Part shown: positions 62,942 to 64,000 of the stretch, one piece after another
Numbering within the stretch: position 1 is the stretch's first letter
Layout of the letters: every line of letters starts with the position of its first letter
Assembly (NCBI GenBank): GCA_019059635.1
Contig: JAGVRJ010000008.1
Coordinates: 1,240,001 to 1,304,000 of the forward strand
DNA: 64,000 bases
Direction of reading: 5' to 3'
Source: Proales similis
Lineage: Eukaryota; Rotifera; Eurotatoria; Ploima; Proalidae
Translations under genes and position numbers: made by a program
The notes under the pieces: model-generated
Database searches by the model: none
What the model was told of the DNA's origin: nothing
The model's input: the letters and a program-made list of their open reading frames with translations, nothing else

Positions 62942-64000
62942 CTAAAGGCGCAACTTGGCCTTCACGTTTCGGATCAAATTTTTGATCGAGCTACGAGCGT
63001 GCTCTTTGAATTCAGGATTATATAAGAAGAGAAGAATGAAATTCTCAAAAAAGGTGAATGTGTAAAAGAAACGAGAGATCTTTAACAAACTTGGACAAGC
63101 CGAGTAAACTGGCTCTTCTGCAAACGCACATGCGGGAAAAAGCAACGGTTTGAAGGTGTATGCCAAGAAAAGAGTGGAGACGACCATCTCGGGCATGCGG
63201 AACAGAAACGAAAAGAGGCCGTTGAGAACTATCATCTTGGTCACGCGGTTCTCGGCCTCCTCTTTGCGAAAGGATCTGTGGAAACTTCGGAGGAAACAGA
63301 GGAGGCGCATGTCGATGGTCAAGTTGATTAGGGGGAACACCACACTGCCCAATAAAATATTCAGCAAATAAACGACCTTGAGAATGGCAGGGGGCAATCG
63401 ATACAGATATCTTTCTCGATACAGGTAATGAAACAGATTTTCTCCGAAAACTTTGTAGTCAAATCGTTCATTTACAAACACAGTGATGACGCTGATGGCA
63501 AGAACAGGAACCAGAGAGATTGCGACAATTCGAGCTGGCCTTGCCTTTCTAAACTTGGCCAAGCGATCGCTGTTGATGCCGAACCGATAAATCACAAACA
63601 ATGTGCTGGTCACGTTGGTCATCAGCTTAAGCACGTTGCCCAGATAGGACTGTACGAACAGGTAGAAAGCCTGGGCGAAGCGAGTGAGCATGAGCGGAGA
63701 ACAGTAGATGCCGTTGTACTCGATGCAGGCGGTCAGGGGCTCGAGGGCGAAAATGAGCGCCTGGAACAGGACAAAATAGACATTGAAGTAGACGTAGTCC
63801 CACAGCGGCTGGCTCTTGTCCGTCAGCTTCTTCTTCCTGAACTCCTCCGAGGCCCACATGCGGCGAAAGACCAGAATGACAAAGAGGTTTAAGAGTACCG
63901 CAAAGCAGTTGATCGCAGAGGCCATCACAGTAGTGAGTACGAATTCAGTAAGCTTGATCTTCCAAACGAAAGTGTAGCCGTTCGGCTCTGAGATCGGCTG
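62942..64000 (-). CDS. Intronless 7TM receptor, subfamily B, copy 10 (partial)
   Basis: The frame enters from the right edge of the window; the ectodomain lies outside. It encodes ISEPNGYTFVWKIKLTEF, TM1 INCFAVLLNLFVILVFRRMW, loop 1 SEEFRKKKLTDKSQPLWDY, TM2 ending PLTACIEYNGIYCSP, TM3 GNVLKLMTNVTSTLFVIYRF, TM6 NGLFSFLFRMPEMVVS and TM7 ENFILLFLYNPEFK. It ends at 62942. From 64000 down to about 63550 the DNA is almost identical to copy 5 (44920-45370). Beyond that the two diverge clearly. Confidence 0.85.
   Translation of the reverse strand, partial: QPISEPNGYTFVWKIKLTEFVLTTVMASAINCFAVLLNLFVILVFRRMWASEEFRKKKLTDKSQPLWDYVYFNVYFVLFQALIFALEPLTACIEYNGIYCSPLMLTRFAQAFYLFVQSYLGNVLKLMTNVTSTLFVIYRFGINSDRLAKFRKARPARIVAISLVPVLAISVITVFVNERFDYKVFGENLFHYLYRERYLYRLPPAILKVVYLLNILLGSVVFPLINLTIDMRLLCFLRSFHRSFRKEEAENRVTKMIVLNGLFSFLFRMPEMVVSTLFLAYTFKPLLFPACAFAEEPVYSACPSLLKISRFFYTFTFFENFILLFLYNPEFKEHARSSIKNLIRNVKAKLRL

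Noticed and set aside
1-64000. tRNA or rRNA genes and CRISPR arrays
   Set aside because: No cloverleaf with a convincing T-arm motif, no rRNA segment and no regularly spaced repeats were seen. A covariance-model scan would be needed to be sure about tRNAs.

Overview
This window is nuclear DNA from a small-genome invertebrate animal. It shows GT-AG introns, many only 26-70 bases long, together with AATAAA signals, AT-rich spacers and clear orthologues of animal genes. I cannot name the phylum. All family assignments come from reading motifs by eye, with no database search.

The left part (1-27416) is a dense block of single-copy housekeeping genes. In order it holds: the 3' end of a CHFR-type ubiquitin ligase; a possible secreted lectin-like gene on the minus strand; AIFM1; a six-exon gene of the MTUS1/ATIP microtubule-binding family; farnesyl diphosphate synthase; PPP1R7/SDS22; the OST3/OST6 oligosaccharyltransferase subunit (MAGT1/TUSC3); a degenerate gamma-glutamyltransferase-like membrane protein; and, on the minus strand, DPH3, RRP8 and acylglycerol kinase (AGK) about 100 bases apart. 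It ends with a CLC-3/4/5 type chloride/proton exchanger. Several of these enzymes have substitutions at known functional positions. AGK has GGNET instead of GGDGT, the GGT-like protein lacks the catalytic threonine, and farnesyl diphosphate synthase has Ser-Phe instead of Phe-Phe before its first DDxxD motif.

The right part (27763-64000) is different. It is a cluster of large intronless receptor genes on both strands, mixed with broken copies. Each intact copy encodes about 750-840 residues: a signal peptide, an ectodomain of about 400 residues with LRR-like repeats ending in a conserved 'LRRFLHNNPxWLN' segment, a Cys-rich stalk, and seven membrane segments with rhodopsin-like features. I count eight long copies, one further copy cut by the window end, and at least seven decayed pieces. 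There are two subfamilies: A (27763, 32960, 35943, 38755, 48116, 51632, 58510) and B (43591, 55327, 62942). The first intracellular loop and second membrane helix are almost invariant in protein and DNA and are GC-richer than the rest, which suggests gene conversion.

Other material lies between the receptors: an intronless SAM methyltransferase that may be foreign, a frameshifted FLYWCH-like remnant, a short element with terminal inverted repeats, and a junction with telomere-like TTAGGG motifs and GC-rich filler. The cluster looks like a rapidly turning-over, lineage-specific chemosensory or peptide receptor array. That role is inferred from architecture only.
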